From positions 4,154,001 to 4,218,000 of the forward strand of contig NZ_CP070304.1 of assembly GCF_016917355.1 (NCBI RefSeq): a stretch of DNA of 64,000 nt. Reading direction: 5' to 3'. A program made the position numbers and the translations under genes. This stretch comes from Glaciimonas sp. PAMC28666. Lineage in GTDB: Bacteria > Pseudomonadota > Gammaproteobacteria > Burkholderiales > Burkholderiaceae_D. Every line of letters starts with the position of its first letter. Position 1 is the first letter of the stretch. The notes beneath the pieces were generated by a model. The model had not been told where the DNA came from and made no database searches. It worked only from the letters and a program-made list of their open reading frames with translations. Positions 34,786 to 45,086 of this stretch are shown here, piece after piece.

Positions 34786-37700
34786 GTGCGTCTAACTTCC
34801 ATTAAATTAGCGGGATTCAAGTCTTTCGTTGATCCAACCAATTTTCAGGTACCCGGCCAGCTGGTCGGCGTGGTTGGCCCAAACGGTTGCGGAAAGTCCA
34901 ATATTATTGATGCCGTGCGCTGGGTTTTGGGTGAGTCCAAAGCTTCCGAGCTGCGCGGCGAGTCTATGCAGGACGTGATTTTTAATGGCTCATCGCACAG
35001 AAAACCTGCTGGCCGCTCATCGGTTGAGCTGGTTTTTGACAATGGGATGGGGAAGGCAAGCGGGCAGTGGGGCCAATATGCTGAAATTGCAGTGAAGCGC
35101 ACGTTGACGCGAGACGGAACCTCTACATATTACATCAATAATCAGTCGGTACGACGCCGTGACATCCAGGATATTTTCATGGGTACCGGTTTGGGGCCAC
35201 GCGCGTACGCAATCATCGGACAAGGGATGATTTCGCGGATTATTGAAGCGCGCCCGGAAGAGCTGCGCATTTTTCTTGAAGAAGCTGCCGGCGTCTCGAA
35301 ATATAAGGAGCGTCGCCGCGAAACTGAAAACCGTTTGAACGACACGCGCGACAATCTATTGCGTGTGGAAGATATTCTCCGAGAACTCAACAGCAATTTG
35401 GAAAAGCTGGAAGCGCAAGCGGCGGTCGCCCATAAATTCCACGCCTTGCAAGGCGATCAGGAAGAAAAGCAAAAACTTTTATGGTTGTTGCGCAAAAACG
35501 AAGCCAAAGCTGAGCAAGAAAAATTTTTCCGCGAGATCGAAAAAGCCCAGACGGATCTGGAAGAGCAAACCGCCAAATTGCGTCATGTGGAAACCGAGCT
35601 TGAGCATATGCGGCAAGCGCATTATGCCGCTGGCGACCGCATGCATCAGGCTCAGGGTCATCTTTATCAGACCAACTCCGAGATCGGTAGCCTGGAAGCA
35701 CAAATCAAGTTTGTCATTGAATCGCGCAATCGACTGCAATCACAACTCAACTCGTTGACCGCTCAACGTGACCAATGGCAACGCCAGGGCACTCAACATC
35801 AGGATGATTTGTCCGAAGCTGAGATCCATCTGGAGGAATTGGCGGCCCGCGTTGAGCAGTCGCAAGTCTCTGCGCAGCAGCATAGCGATCATGTGCCCGC
35901 TTTGGAGCAATCTTGGCGCGAGGCGCAACTCAAGACCACGGAATCACGCGCCAAAATTATGCAATTCCAGCAGCAAATCGAGCTGGAATCCACACATCAG
36001 CGTAATGCATCGAATATTTTAAACGGCTTGACCGGACGTCGCGAACGTCTCTCCCAGGAAAAAAACGGCTTAAACTTGCCAGACACCACGCATTTGACCA
36101 ATCTCAAAATGCAGCTCGAGGAAAAGCAGGCCGGGCTGGAAGAAGTCAGCATGCAACTCGAAGAGTCGCAGGAGCAGCAACCGCGTCTTGAAGAGGAACG
36201 ACGTACCGCCCAGCAACAGGTCAACACCGAAACCGCCAACAACGCCCAGCTGGAAGCGCGCCTGACGGCTTTGAAGCAGTTGCAGGAAAGCGTTCAAAGC
36301 CAGGGCAAGGTACAACCGTGGTTGCAAAAGCATGAGCTGGCCGAGTTGCCGCGCTTGTGGCAAAAGTTGCACATCGACCAAGGTTGGGAAACCGCGCTGG
36401 AATCGGTATTGCGTGAGCGCACTTCCGCACTGGAGATGTCGAATCTGGACTGGGCCAAAGGCTTCTTTAACGATGCGCCTCCGGGTAAGCTCGCCTTGTT
36501 CACGCCTAACGGGATAGCCTCGGAAAGCAACGCTGCTACACCCGTAGGATTTAAGCCTTTTCTGAACTTAATGCAGCTCAATGATCCTGGCTTGCGCGCA
36601 TTAATGCAAGATTGGTTGCACAATGTTTTTGTCGCGGATGACACCGTGACAGCGTTCGCGGAGCGCAACAAACTCCCGGTCGGCGCTTGTTTCGTGACTC
36701 GTCAGGGGCATGTAATCAGTAAAACCAGTGTGCGCTTTTATGCTTCCGATTCGGAGCAGGACGGCATGCTGGCACGTCAGCAAGAGATTGAAAATATTAC
36801 CAAGCAGTTGCGCGCGCAGCAAATGTTGGCCGACGAAGCGCGCTCGCGCTCAGTGCGTGCTGAAGCTGCTTTGACGCAAGCAACGCAACGGTTGCAAGAA
36901 CTCCGTCTGCGTCACAACGGCCTCACCCAATCGGTCCATGGCCTGCAGATTGATGTAATGAAGCTGTCCGAGTTGCAGGAACGCTTTAATCAGCGCAGCT
37001 CACAAATCGCAGCAGATCTGGCCGAAATTGCTGCTCAGGAAAATGAACAACAACAAGTAAAAATGGAGTCGGAGGCCAAGTTTGAACAACTTGATGCCGA
37101 GCTGGGGGAATTACAAGAGAAACACGAAGATGGGCAGACTGACTATCTCAATAAAGAACAGCAACTTAATGATGCCCGTCAACGCTTGCGAGAACTGGAA
37201 CGCAGCGCACAGGAAACTGAGTATGCTGAAAAATCGCATCGCAATAAAATTGAAGAATTAAAACGGAGTATCTCTACGGCGCTGGAACAGGCTGCACAGT
37301 TGTTTGCCAATATGCAGCAAGGTCATCTGGAGTTGGAGAGTCTGGACGATCAGGCGGCACAAACCGGTTTGCAAGACTTACTAGACAAGCGGACGGATCA
37401 GGAACGTGCTTTGGCCGATGCCCGGCATGAGTTGGATCAGGTGTCGCAAAACTTGCGGCAGCACGAAGATACGCGCACCCAAGCGGAGCGCAGCCTGCAA
37501 CCGCAACGTGACCGCATTATGGAAGTACAGTTGAAGGAGCAGGCTGCACGTTTGAGCCAGGAACAATATTCACAGCAACTGGTGGAGTTTGGTGCCGATG
37601 AAGTTGCTCTGGGCGAAAAGCTGCATGACGACATGCGTCCTTCTTATTTGCAGGGTGAAGTCACGCGGCTTACCAATGCGATAACGGGACTAGGCGCGGT

Positions 37701-38304
37701 CAATCTGGCGGCGTTAGATGAGTTGGCCCAAGCTTCCGAGCGGAAGAATTTTCTTGATGCGCAAAATGCCGACCTGACCGAAGCGATCAACACACTGCAA
37801 GATGCTATTCATAAAATAGATATCGAAACGCGCGAGTTGTTGCAAGATACGTTTGATCGGGTCAATGGCCATTTTGCGGAGTTATTCCCGATATTGTTCG
37901 GTGGTGGCCAAGCCAAGTTGATCATGACCGGTGACGAGATTCTGGATTCCGGCGTCCAAGTGATGGCGCAACCGCCCGGCAAGAAAAACGCGACGATTCA
38001 TTTATTGTCTGGCGGCGAAAAAGCCCTGACGGCCACGGCGTTGGTGTTCTCCATGTTCCAGTTGAATCCGGCCCCGTTCTGTTTGCTGGACGAAGTTGAC
38101 GCGCCGCTGGATGACGCCAACACTGAACGTTTCTGCAATATGGTGAAACGTATGTCCGAGCACACCCAGTTTCTTTTCATCTCTCATAACAAAATTGCGA
38201 TGGAGATGGCAAACCAATTGATTGGTGTCACGATGCAGGAGCAGGGCGTATCGCGTATCGTGGCAGTGGATATGGAGTCAGCTAGAAGTTTCGCGACCGC
38301 TTAA
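34786..38304 (+). CDS. smc: Chromosome segregation protein SMC
   Basis: A 1172-residue SMC ATPase of the condensin complex. Walker A is GPNGCGKS at residues 31-38, followed by the long antiparallel coiled coils (about 170-500 and 660-1010), a hinge near residues 510-640, and the C-terminal signature LSGGEKALTATALV with Walker B FCLLDEVDAPLDD. The start is GTG at 34786, giving the N-terminus RLTSIKLAGFKSFVDPTNF conserved in betaproteobacteria; the 44 extra codons available upstream are hydrophobic and atypical. The gene is followed by zipA in the order usual for Burkholderiales. Confidence 0.95.
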   Translation: MRLTSIKLAGFKSFVDPTNFQVPGQLVGVVGPNGCGKSNIIDAVRWVLGESKASELRGESMQDVIFNGSSHRKPAGRSSVELVFDNGMGKASGQWGQYAEIAVKRTLTRDGTSTYYINNQSVRRRDIQDIFMGTGLGPRAYAIIGQGMISRIIEARPEELRIFLEEAAGVSKYKERRRETENRLNDTRDNLLRVEDILRELNSNLEKLEAQAAVAHKFHALQGDQEEKQKLLWLLRKNEAKAEQEKFFREIEKAQTDLEEQTAKLRHVETELEHMRQAHYAAGDRMHQAQGHLYQTNSEIGSLEAQIKFVIESRNRLQSQLNSLTAQRDQWQRQGTQHQDDLSEAEIHLEELAARVEQSQVSAQQHSDHVPALEQSWREAQLKTTESRAKIMQFQQQIELESTHQRNASNILNGLTGRRERLSQEKNGLNLPDTTHLTNLKMQLEEKQAGLEEVSMQLEESQEQQPRLEEERRTAQQQVNTETANNAQLEARLTALKQLQESVQSQGKVQPWLQKHELAELPRLWQKLHIDQGWETALESVLRERTSALEMSNLDWAKGFFNDAPPGKLALFTPNGIASESNAATPVGFKPFLNLMQLNDPGLRALMQDWLHNVFVADDTVTAFAERNKLPVGACFVTRQGHVISKTSVRFYASDSEQDGMLARQQEIENITKQLRAQQMLADEARSRSVRAEAALTQATQRLQELRLRHNGLTQSVHGLQIDVMKLSELQERFNQRSSQIAADLAEIAAQENEQQQVKMESEAKFEQLDAELGELQEKHEDGQTDYLNKEQQLNDARQRLRELERSAQETEYAEKSHRNKIEELKRSISTALEQAAQLFANMQQGHLELESLDDQAAQTGLQDLLDKRTDQERALADARHELDQVSQNLRQHEDTRTQAERSLQPQRDRIMEVQLKEQAARLSQEQYSQQLVEFGADEVALGEKLHDDMRPSYLQGEVTRLTNAITGLGAVNLAALDELAQASERKNFLDAQNADLTEAINTLQDAIHKIDIETRELLQDTFDRVNGHFAELFPILFGGGQAKLIMTGDEILDSGVQVMAQPPGKKNATIHLLSGGEKALTATALVFSMFQLNPAPFCLLDEVDAPLDDANTERFCNMVKRMSEHTQFLFISHNKIAMEMANQLIGVTMQEQGVSRIVAVDMESARSFATA

Positions 38305-39049
38305 CGATTACAGATGTCACCGCTAGCGCTGCTCAATCACTCAGCGAGAATTTTTCGGCCCCTGGTAGTGATTGACCAGCCAATTGCGCGCCGCGTGCGG
38401 TTTCACTGAGCTTCACTGAGCTTCACTAAGCCTCGCTGAAGGTAATATTCGCGTTACGCATAGCTTTTTGGGAACACTGGCCAGATTCGCGTGTCCGACA
38501 AAAGGTTTGCGTTGATTAATCGGTTTCGACTCTTGCTTTCAGTAATTAGCCGCCTAAATTCGGTGTAAGGCGTATTTATACCTGTCGATGCCGCAGATTT
38601 AATGAAATAGTTGCAATAAGAGTAGGCTTTAGCGCCACATTTATTGATAATGACGCATGAGAAGTTGCAAGGCTGAAAAAAAGGTTTTCAATTCCGGAAA
38701 TACGCTTAGTTTAGAAATGCAAAATCTGTCGGGTTAAGCTGAAGTGACTAGTGGTTCTTCTAATGCCGCTGCTTCCGATGCCTGGCTATAATTAATTGAA
38801 TCTTATGGACACATTGTTCTTCACATCGATTGTGCCGCTTTTGCATTTTTGTGTGGCGACCTATGGTCCTTTATCCGTTATCGTATGCTGCCATTAACAA
38901 TGACATTCGCCGCAAAATTATTGCCGTTCGGAACGGGTATTTCTGGCGGTGGATGTGCGCATGCGTAATTCCCTATTTCAACCGTTATTCTGCGTACACT
39001 CAGGCACTGCTGTGCCTGCCATTGTGTGCGCTATCGAGGCCCTAGTAGC
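38305..39049. other. Long smc-zipA intergenic region
   Basis: About 745 bp where smc and zipA are usually close. It contains the 10-bp tandem repeat and a perfect TATAAT at 38787-38792 that could serve a zipA promoter about 260 bp upstream, although no good -35 accompanies it. A plus-strand open frame at 38830-39045 resembles nothing I know and runs into the zipA start; I do not call it. Confidence 0.5.
38402..38441. repeat. 10-bp tandem repeat downstream of smc
   Basis: Units TTCACTGAGC, TTCACTGAGC, TTCACTAAGC and the degenerate CTCGCTGAAG lie head to tail about 100 bp after the smc stop. Confidence 0.75.
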
Positions 39050-40222
39050 ATGACCGATCTACAAACCAGTCTGTTCGTCATAGGCGGCGCAATTATTGTT
39101 GGCGTCGTTTCCTATAACAAGTGGCAGGAATATAAAGCCAAAAAAAGCGTCGAACGCGCATTTGCCACTTCGCATGACGACGTCTTGATGACACCTCCGG
39201 TCGAATCAACGGAGCGATCGGAGCGGACAGAACGGCATGAGCCGGTCTTCTTCCCATCTGAAAGCGGGCCGGAGGTCGCTGTTTCTCCAGATATACCGCA
39301 GGATAATATTGACCTGACTGCCGAGCAACTGGCGACCGAACCCCAGGGGCAGATGGTAGCGCCGTCCGCGAGCGCGGAGGTCGCGGGATCGGAGGCGGTG
39401 GCAGTACAGAACATGACTCCTCCTCAAATTGAACTGCCTGTCGATGGCTTGATTGATTGTGTTATTCCATTGACGCTGGAAGCTCCGGTCCGTGGCGATA
39501 AAATTCTGCCGGTGCTGAATAATTTGCGTTATGTCGGCAATAAGCCCGTTAATTATATCGGTGAGGACAGCCACGGTGAATGGGAGCCGATTGCGCATGG
39601 TGGTGTGTATAAATCATTGATGGCCGGCGTGCAGATGGCCAATCGCAGCAACCCACTGAACGAGATTGAGTATTCCGAATTAATAATAAGTCTGCGCCAG
39701 ATCTGCGACGATCTCGGAGCTGAACCAGACATTCCTGATATGGCCGAAGTGATGCAGGGCGCACGGGCCTTGCATCAGTTTGTGATCGAACATGATGCCC
39801 AACTCGGGGTGAATATCCAATCGAAAGGTGCTCCCTGGGCGGTTAGCACGCTGATGTCCGCATTAACGCGGCAAGGCTTTGATGCGCGCCCGGAAGGTCG
39901 TCTGATCATGTCGGATGGTGACGGTGGAGTATTGTTCTCGCTATCGATCAATGCCAGTGCCACTAGCGAAACCACCGCCCGTTTGACTCTTCTGCTGGAC
40001 GTTCCACGTGTTTCCCAATCGCGCGATGGCTACGGTGCGATGGTCGCCTGTGCTCGTTCGCTTGCATCGCGTTTAAGCGGCATAGTGGTGGACGACAGCA
40101 ATCAGCCGTTAGCGGACGTGCAACTAACGGAGATCGCTGGTCAGGTGGACGCGTTCTATCTTGATATGGAAGGTGCCGAAATTTCTGCTGGCTCAACCCG
40201 CGCTTTGCGTCTGTTCAGCTAA
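39050..40222 (+). CDS. zipA: Cell division protein ZipA (FtsZ-binding, C-terminal domain)
   Basis: A 390-residue membrane-anchored division protein. A single N-terminal helix (LFVIGGAIIVGVVSYNKW) is followed by a charged region (about 25-60), an acidic proline-containing linker (to about 130), and the ZipA_C FtsZ-binding domain at about residues 245-385 (GRLIMSDGDGGVLFSLSI and LTLLLDVPRVSQSRDGYGAMVACARSLASRL). The linker is poorly conserved, as in other betaproteobacterial ZipA proteins. The start at 39050 leaves only a short residue run before the helix. In relatives ligA follows directly; here it is 9 kb away. Confidence 0.88.
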   Translation: MTDLQTSLFVIGGAIIVGVVSYNKWQEYKAKKSVERAFATSHDDVLMTPPVESTERSERTERHEPVFFPSESGPEVAVSPDIPQDNIDLTAEQLATEPQGQMVAPSASAEVAGSEAVAVQNMTPPQIELPVDGLIDCVIPLTLEAPVRGDKILPVLNNLRYVGNKPVNYIGEDSHGEWEPIAHGGVYKSLMAGVQMANRSNPLNEIEYSELIISLRQICDDLGAEPDIPDMAEVMQGARALHQFVIEHDAQLGVNIQSKGAPWAVSTLMSALTRQGFDARPEGRLIMSDGDGGVLFSLSINASATSETTARLTLLLDVPRVSQSRDGYGAMVACARSLASRLSGIVVDDSNQPLADVQLTEIAGQVDAFYLDMEGAEISAGSTRALRLFS

Positions 40223-41378
40223 CATTTTTCTCTTGCGCCACGCGAGGGTGCGAATGTGTGTAGCGCAAAGTCGTGAAGGATTGAAGCGTTCGTTGCACCC
40301 TCGTCAAAAATAAACTTTAATTCAAGCTTACTTAATCGGGCACTTACGTCCCGGGCTGGTCGCCGGAATAATAAAAACCGTCGTTGGAAGAGCGCGGGTA
40401 AAAGTGCTAGTTGCGACAATCAGCACTTAAATTTAAAGTTAAACTTAACCAACCAATTTATGCGCCCGGCGTAAAGCCCGCTCGCAATCTGGGCGGCCTC
40501 TATCTCCCTCGTTACCCCGCATGGCCAATAGTGCTATCGCTTCTAAGTATCCTCTGCCATACGAACGATGTTCGCAATTTCGCCCCATTTTTTGGTTATC
40601 ACCCCACGATAGTGTCGCTGCCCCTGCCGGCGCCAGCGTTTTTATCCACGCTCATGGCTTTTGGCTGAACGGTTCAAATTCTCGTGGCACGGAATATCTG
40701 CAACGTTTGTCCTTTTCTGCTTTGCCAAGAGGCGATTTATATCGTTTGGATTAAAGATAGGCAAAATCTTACGTTACCTCCGATAAAGACTTTTTGACCT
40801 TGGAAGTTGAATTTTTCTTTTCGTCCTTTTGCGTGCAGCAACCTCATGCTTTGATAACGGAAAAAATGGTCGTATCACGACGTTTTTTTTGGATAGAAAT
40901 GGGATATCCCGAGGCAATATCTTCCGTTTGTCCTATTTCCGCGAAGTGAGCGGGATTTGGAGTGATTCCGTCTATGTTAGAGAATCTTTTCCCGCGTGCT
41001 TTATGCATATAAACGTAGTTTTAGAAATTTTTTGCTGTCGAAAAAAAGCCAAAAAGTGGATTGACTTTATTTGTAACCGCAAAAATGTATCGGTCCCTGC
41101 ATTTTTTTTGGTAGTCCGACTCAGTTTGAACAACTAGACTCAATCACATAAACCATAAGTCATAAGGCATCTGGTGCGGGCTAAGGAGTTCAAACTCCCA
41201 TTTTGTCGTACGAAGATCAGCGTACCGTAGCGTAATCGGCAGGGGACAAAGTAATGGCAGTTCTTCTTTTTGAATCATCCGTGACCCAATTTCGGACGCA
41301 GATAAAGCGCGTTAAAAGTCGGAAAACCGTGTTCGGCGTAACTATGCGTAAAGTGTTAAAAAACCGGTGTGCTGAAGT
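40223..41378. other. Long gene-poor interval after zipA
   Basis: More than 1.1 kb with no gene I can support. It becomes AT-rich after about 40430 with many T and A runs. Three short plus-strand open frames (40411-40668, 40521-40754, 40829-41137) lack convincing ribosome sites and recognisable motifs. Nested inverted repeats at 40233-40303 occupy the zipA-proximal end. Loss of coding capacity at the left edge of the polyol cluster is what a scarred insertion junction would look like (inference). Confidence 0.55.
40243..40303. repeat. Inverted repeat with nested alternative stem after zipA
   Basis: CGAGGGTGC (40243-40251) pairs with GCACCCTCG (40295-40303) around a 43-base loop, while TTGCGC (40233-40238) pairs with GCGCAA (40264-40269) across one arm. 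The two foldings are mutually exclusive. No T run follows on the plus strand, so it is not a standard terminator. Confidence 0.45.
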
Positions 41379-42269
41379 ATGTTAACTGCACACATGGAAC
41401 CTAACCTTGAAGTAGTAGATGTCAGTAGTCATGAGTCCTTTAATGCATGGGGGCATGGCTATCCGCACAAGTCCGTCCGCTGGCACTTTCATCCTGAATA
41501 CGAAATTCATTTAGTCACCGCCGCCACCGGAACCTTTTTTGTTGGCGATTTTATTGGTACTTTCGCTCCAGGAAATCTGGTGATGATAGGGCCGAATCTT
41601 CCTCATAATTGGGTGAGCGATTTAATGGAGGGCGAGTTGGTGTATCAACGTTGTCTGGTGATGCAGTTTCCGGGTGCGTTAGCTTCAAATGCTATCAAGA
41701 TTTTTCCAGAACTACGCTATGTTGGAAAGCTGTTGAAAGAGGCCCGCGGTGGTCTGTTATTCAGCTCTGAAACCGGTCTTGCCGCGCAGTCGTTAATGCT
41801 GGAGCTAACCGAGGCACGGGGTATTCGCCGAGTGCAGCTGTTTCTGACTTTGATAGAGCTGTTGGCACTTGATACCAGTCGCAAGCGGCTAGCTAGTTCC
41901 GAGTACGCCTCTGATATGGGCGACATCGCATCATCAAAAATCAATGTAGCTTTAAAGTACATTAATAAAAACTTCGCGACCGACTTGCGAGAGCCAGACG
42001 TCGTCGCGATTACGGGACAAAGCATCAGCGCATTTTCCAGGGCTTTCCACAAGCATGTCGGAATGACCTTCGTGAGCTATATCAACCACCTGCGTATCAA
42101 ACGCTCTTGCGAACTGCTGACAAGCGGGCGAATCAGCATCACCGATATTTGCTTCAAAGTTGGATTCAATAATGTGTCCAACTTCAATCGACAGTTTTTA
42201 CTACAAAAAGGGATGTCGCCCTCTAAATTCCGCGACATCGACGAAATGAAAATTTCGAAATGTTCCTAA
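41379..42269 (+). CDS. AraC family transcriptional regulator with cupin sensor
   Basis: A 296-residue regulator. The N-terminal cupin-like sensing domain contains WHFHPEYEIHLVTAATG and GNLVMIGPNLPHNWV (about residues 30-90); the C-terminal double helix-turn-helix of AraC/XylS is at about 190-290 with ISAFSRAFHKHVGMTFVSYINHLRIKRSCELL and the second helix pair ITDICFKVGFNNVSNFNRQF. It precedes the ABC transporter genes on the same strand and is the natural candidate to activate them in response to a sugar or polyol. Confidence 0.9.
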   Translation: MLTAHMEPNLEVVDVSSHESFNAWGHGYPHKSVRWHFHPEYEIHLVTAATGTFFVGDFIGTFAPGNLVMIGPNLPHNWVSDLMEGELVYQRCLVMQFPGALASNAIKIFPELRYVGKLLKEARGGLLFSSETGLAAQSLMLELTEARGIRRVQLFLTLIELLALDTSRKRLASSEYASDMGDIASSKINVALKYINKNFATDLREPDVVAITGQSISAFSRAFHKHVGMTFVSYINHLRIKRSCELLTSGRISITDICFKVGFNNVSNFNRQFLLQKGMSPSKFRDIDEMKISKCS

Positions 42270-42573
42270 CTTAACGAGGGTGAAAAAGCGTTATTGAAGG
42301 CCCAGGGGAAAATCGCGTCCACTATTTTTCTTTTGATCTGGTGGCTGAAGTTGCATGAGATCGAAGAAAGATAGCGGACTTTATTTTGAACAAATTTATG
42401 CAGTAGGAGGCTGCTTTTTTGAAGGTGTTTCAAACAGATCTATCGGGTAGATCCAGGTAAGGCACGCGATGGACGACTTGCGACGTCATGACTAGTTAGT
42501 TATTCAAAAATTGCTATGCCTAAAAGGTTATAGCGTTTCACTGGAACCAGTGGAAAAAATGAAGGAGACCGTT
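42270..42573. other. Intergenic region between AraC gene and binding-protein gene
   Basis: About 300 bp, without an additional gene. It should contain the promoter of the transport operon and the AraC-protein binding sites, but I see no clear hexamers or repeat pair that I would call. Confidence 0.45.
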
Positions 42574-43503
42574 ATGAGCCATAAAAATAAATTAACACCC
42601 GTTTTCACTGCCGTACTCTGTTTGGTAACCTTTTCTGCGTTTATCTCTAACGCGGCTTCAGCAGAACCGTTGAAGATCGGGATGTCTTTCCAGGAATTAA
42701 ACAATCCGTATTTTGTCACCATGAAGCAGGCATTGATGGATGCTGCCGCAACCATTGGTGCGACCGTTATTGTTACCGATGCCCGACATGATGTCTCGAA
42801 GCAGGTGAGTGATGTCGAAGACATGATTCAGAAGAAGGTCGATATTTTGTTAATTAATCCGACCGATTCCGTCGGTATTCAATCGGCCGTCAAGTCTGCC
42901 CATGCTGCAGGCGTTGTGACGGTCGCCGTTGACGCGCATGCCGAGGGTCCGGTGGATTCTTTTGTGGGCTCGAAGAACTTCGATGCAGGGGAAATTGCTT
43001 GCACCTATCTTGCCAAAAATCTCGGTGGCAAGGGCGATGTGGCGATTCTGGATGGCATTGCGGTAGTGCCGATCCTTGATCGGGTTCGGGGTTGCAAGAA
43101 AGCCTTATCAACGTTCCCGGGAATCAAGATTGTGACCACTCAGAATGGTAAGCAGGAACGAGATCAGGCCCTGACCGTCACAGAAAACATCCTTCAGGCG
43201 AATCACAAATTGAAAGGCATCTTTAGCGTGAATGATACGGGTTCAATGGGTGCGCTATCGGCAATTGAGGCCAGTGGCAGAGATATCAAACTGGTCAGTG
43301 TAGACGGCGCACCGGAAGCGATCACTGCAATTCAAAAAAAGAACTCCAAATTCATTGCTACTGCAGCGCAATATCCGCGCGATCAGGTTCGCCTGGCTCT
43401 GGCAATCGCATTAGCTAAAAAATGGGGCGCCAATGTCCCGGCCAGCGTGCCGGTAGACGTAAAGCTGGTGGATAAAGACAACGCGAAAACCTTTCGCTGG
43501 TAG
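42574..43503 (+). CDS. Sugar/polyol ABC transporter substrate-binding protein (RbsB-like)
   Basis: A 309-residue periplasmic binding protein of the type I (ribose/galactose) fold. A Sec signal peptide ends near SNAASA (about residue 29), and the mature part begins EPLKIGMSFQELNNPYFVTMKQ. DILLINPTDSVGIQSAVKSA, TVAVDAH and VNDTGSMGALSAIEASG are family blocks. The ATG at 42574 has AAGGAGA 5 bases upstream; earlier in-frame codons are spurious. First gene of a transporter-dehydrogenase-kinase operon; the catabolic genes suggest a four-carbon polyol or related substrate. Confidence 0.9.
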   Translation: MSHKNKLTPVFTAVLCLVTFSAFISNAASAEPLKIGMSFQELNNPYFVTMKQALMDAAATIGATVIVTDARHDVSKQVSDVEDMIQKKVDILLINPTDSVGIQSAVKSAHAAGVVTVAVDAHAEGPVDSFVGSKNFDAGEIACTYLAKNLGGKGDVAILDGIAVVPILDRVRGCKKALSTFPGIKIVTTQNGKQERDQALTVTENILQANHKLKGIFSVNDTGSMGALSAIEASGRDIKLVSVDGAPEAITAIQKKNSKFIATAAQYPRDQVRLALAIALAKKWGANVPASVPVDVKLVDKDNAKTFRW

Positions 43504-43526
43504 TCGGCCATCCTTTGTTAGTCTTG

Positions 43527-43560
43527 CACTCTCACGTCACATCGTGGGAGTGTGTTTTGG
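43527..43560 (+). terminator. Intercistronic stem-loop after the binding-protein gene
   Basis: CACTCTCACG and CGTGGGAGTG (43527-43536 and 43543-43552) pair with one T-G wobble around a 6-base loop, followed by TGTTTTGG. A partial terminator here would keep binding-protein mRNA in excess over ATPase and permease mRNA. Confidence 0.55.
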
Positions 43561-43586
43561 TCTTTGATTGATTGCACGAGGCAATG

Positions 43587-45086
43587 ATGAACACGATTTT
43601 AAGTTTGGAAAATGTTTCCAAGAGTTTTCCGGGTGTGAAGGCGCTGTCCGATATAAATTTGTCCGTTAATAAAGGCGAAATTCATGCGTTGTTGGGAGAG
43701 AACGGCGCGGGAAAGTCGACTTTGATGAAAGTCCTGAGTGGGATCTATCGTCCTGACGACGGTCGAATTATCGTGAATGGCGTTCAGCAAAATTTTCGTA
43801 GCTATAACGACGCAATAGATGCCGGTATCGCCATTATTTTTCAGGAATTTAGCCTGATTCCCTACTTGAATGCCGTAGAAAATATTTTTCTCGGCCGCGA
43901 GTTAACTGATCGGTTTGGTCTCCTATCCAAGGAGTGCATGCGTGAAAAGGCAGTCGAGATATTCGAAAAACTGAAGATCGACATCGATATTTCTATCGAA
44001 ATTAGCCGACTTAGTATCGCCCAGCAACAGTTTGTCGAGATCGGCAAGGCGTTGGCGCTAAATGCGCAAATTCTGATTTTGGATGAACCCACCGCGACGC
44101 TCACACCAATGGAAGCAAAGCATCTTTTTAAGATTATGGGTGATCTGAAAGAGGATGGCGTGGCAATGATATTTATTTCCCATCACATGGACGAAATTTT
44201 TGAGGTGTGTGATCGGATTACGGTGCTCCGCGATGGGAGATATGTCGGTATGGTCGATACAGACAGCACGGATGTTGATAGTTTGGTGGAGATGATGGTG
44301 GGCCGCAGGCTGGCGAGCAAATTCCCCGCCAAGCCGGTTCAACGTTACTCCGAGCGCATAGTGTTAGAGGCGAAGGACGTGCGCATCCAAAAGGAAGGGC
44401 CGAGCAATAGCTTCATGCTTTATGAAGGAGAAATTCTCGGCTTTGCCGGTCTGGTTGGTTCCGGTCGGACTGAACTGGCGCGTGCGGTCATGGGCGCAGA
44501 CCCGGCCTGGCAGAAGACGGTCTATGTCAATGGTGTTCAGGCTGCTTTAAACAATCCGGCCGAGGCGCTGGAAAATGGTATTGGTCTTTTACCAGAGAGC
44601 CGAAAGTCGGAAGGACTAATCACCGGTTTCAGTATTAAAGACAATATCTCTATTAATAATTTAGGAAAATATTTGTGTGCCGGTGCCCTGATTGATAGGA
44701 AAGCCGAGGAAATGACAAGCCAGATAATGATCGACCGGGTGGGTGTCAAAGCATCCGGACTGAGCGCTTTGGTATCAACGCTGAGCGGCGGTAATCAGCA
44801 AAAAATTGTCATCGCTCGCTGGCTCAATCATCATTGCAAAATTCTTATTTTTGATGAGCCCACGCGCGGTATTGACGTTGGAGCAAAGGCCGAAATTTAT
44901 AGTCTGATGCGTGAGCTAACGCTACAAGGCTACTCGATTATTCTGATTTCTTCTGAGTTGCCGGAAATCGTCGGGATGTGCGATCGGGTAGCGGTGTTCA
45001 AACAGGGATCGATTGTTAAATTATTAGAAGCGGATTCGATCAATTCAAGCGAGGTAATGCGCCATGCAACCGCCGGTAAACATTAA
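43587..45086 (+). CDS. Sugar/polyol ABC transporter ATP-binding protein (RbsA-like)
   Basis: A 499-residue tandem ABC ATPase of the carbohydrate uptake type 2 family. The first domain has Walker [10 protein letters not shown], signature region [15 protein letters not shown] and Walker [11 protein letters not shown]; the second has the degenerate first motif [10 protein letters not shown] usual for the family, then [15 protein letters not shown] and [16 protein letters not shown] took the ATG at 43587 ([10 protein letters not shown]) because GAGG lies 5 bases upstream; an ATG one codon earlier is equal. Its end overlaps the permease gene by 23 bases. Confidence 0.9.
   Translation: MNTILSLENVSKSFPGVKALSDINLSVNKGEIHALLGENGAGKSTLMKVLSGIYRPDDGRIIVNGVQQNFRSYNDAIDAGIAIIFQEFSLIPYLNAVENIFLGRELTDRFGLLSKECMREKAVEIFEKLKIDIDISIEISRLSIAQQQFVEIGKALALNAQILILDEPTATLTPMEAKHLFKIMGDLKEDGVAMIFISHHMDEIFEVCDRITVLRDGRYVGMVDTDSTDVDSLVEMMVGRRLASKFPAKPVQRYSERIVLEAKDVRIQKEGPSNSFMLYEGEILGFAGLVGSGRTELARAVMGADPAWQKTVYVNGVQAALNNPAEALENGIGLLPESRKSEGLITGFSIKDNISINNLGKYLCAGALIDRKAEEMTSQIMIDRVGVKASGLSALVSTLSGGNQQKIVIARWLNHHCKILIFDEPTRGIDVGAKAEIYSLMRELTLQGYSIILISSELPEIVGMCDRVAVFKQGSIVKLLEADSINSSEVMRHATAGKH

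Noticed and set aside
38830-39045. 71-residue open frame before zipA
   Set aside because: Cys/Trp/Tyr-rich composition, no ribosome site and overlap with the zipA start.
40661-40715. GGTTCAAATTC, like a tRNA T-loop
   Set aside because: The flanking bases do not pair into a T stem, and no acceptor, D or anticodon arms could be drawn.
40411-41137. Three overlapping short plus-strand open frames
   Set aside because: No ribosome sites, no recognisable motifs and atypical low-complexity composition; treated as non-coding.
41161-41210. GGAGTTCAAACTCC, another T-arm-like stretch
   Set aside because: Short hairpin only; no cloverleaf around it.
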